Shown here in pieces: positions 57,936 to 57,990 of a stretch of 57,990 bases of DNA (positions are counted from its first letter, which is position 1; the number at the start of each line of letters is the position of its first letter). The stretch is from an uncultured Myxococcales bacterium (GTDB lineage Bacteria; Myxococcota_A; UBA9042): NCBI GenBank assembly GCA_903955385.1, contig CAJBNH010000028.1, positions 1-57,990 of the forward strand, given 5' to 3'. Below the pieces are notes generated by a model. The model did not search any database, was not told the DNA's origin, and was given only the letters and a program-made list of their open reading frames with translations. The translations under genes were made by a program, and so were the position numbers.

Positions 57936-57990
57936 ATGAACACCACCCCCGACCGCTTGGCTCTCTGGTCCCCGCCCGTCGAACTCAGCG
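57936..57990 (+). CDS. Possible start of a gene running off the window
   Basis: An open frame from ATG 57936 begins MNTTPDRLALWSPPVELS and reaches the window edge. Upstream GGCGG is only a modest ribosome-binding site. Too short to identify; recorded because it is open and well placed. Confidence 0.3.
   Translation, partial: MNTTPDRLALWSPPVELS

Overview
This is a GC-rich chromosomal window whose gene content suggests a Myxococcota-type (former deltaproteobacterial, possibly bradymonad-like) bacterium. The evidence is secreted proteins with Cys-rich CDDGN repeats, thrombospondin type-3 repeats, lamin-tail domains and a MYXO-CTERM-like sorting segment, plus very large hybrid histidine kinases and a eukaryotic-like Ser/Thr kinase. 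This assignment is an inference from gene content. No rRNA, tRNA, CRISPR array, intact insertion sequence or prophage was seen.

Layout. 1-15039 is mostly housekeeping: a 2-oxo-acid dehydrogenase E2 (cut at its last residues by the window edge), an ExbD/TolR-like protein, spermidine synthase, a PhoB/PhoR-like two-component pair, a radical SAM protein with its SPASM-like Cys block before the core, a periplasmic HEAT-repeat protein, a CoA-transferase B subunit, and a tight run manC-manB-gatC-gatA-gatB with overlapping stops and starts. 15359-20276 holds a PAS protein, a PLC-like lipoprotein, an unusual fusion of a ZIP metal transporter to an SO_0444-type permease, and hemB.

20343-38185 is a signalling island. 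A minus-strand operon encodes hybrid kinase, CheR, CheB and hybrid kinase. It is followed by a 1479-residue soluble hybrid kinase ending in an HPt domain. Divergent from that kinase is a receiver-class III cyclase, then a Ser/Thr kinase carrying its own cyclic-nucleotide-binding domain. A second, convergent receiver-cyclase and a receiver-HD-GYP phosphodiesterase complete the island. It reads as a phosphorelay feeding cyclic-nucleotide synthesis that gates a protein kinase, with c-di-GMP turnover alongside. This is the best candidate for an undescribed system. One of the two cyclases has Asn where the purine-specifying Lys normally sits.

38213-57624 is a cell-surface region. It starts with a three-gene translationally coupled operon (outer-membrane protein, lipoprotein, Cys-rich alpha/beta-hydrolase lipoprotein). 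Then come a lamin-tail/TSP3 lipoprotein, a secreted protein of unknown function, two tandem paralogous secreted proteins with P domains and tail-fibre-like repeats, and a 1575-residue protein. That last protein joins a Cys-rich adhesin with a MYXO-CTERM-like tail, in frame, to an OmpA-type outer-membrane protein that still has its own internal signal peptide. The window ends in a non-coding stretch with a hairpin and short repeats, and possibly the first codons of another gene.
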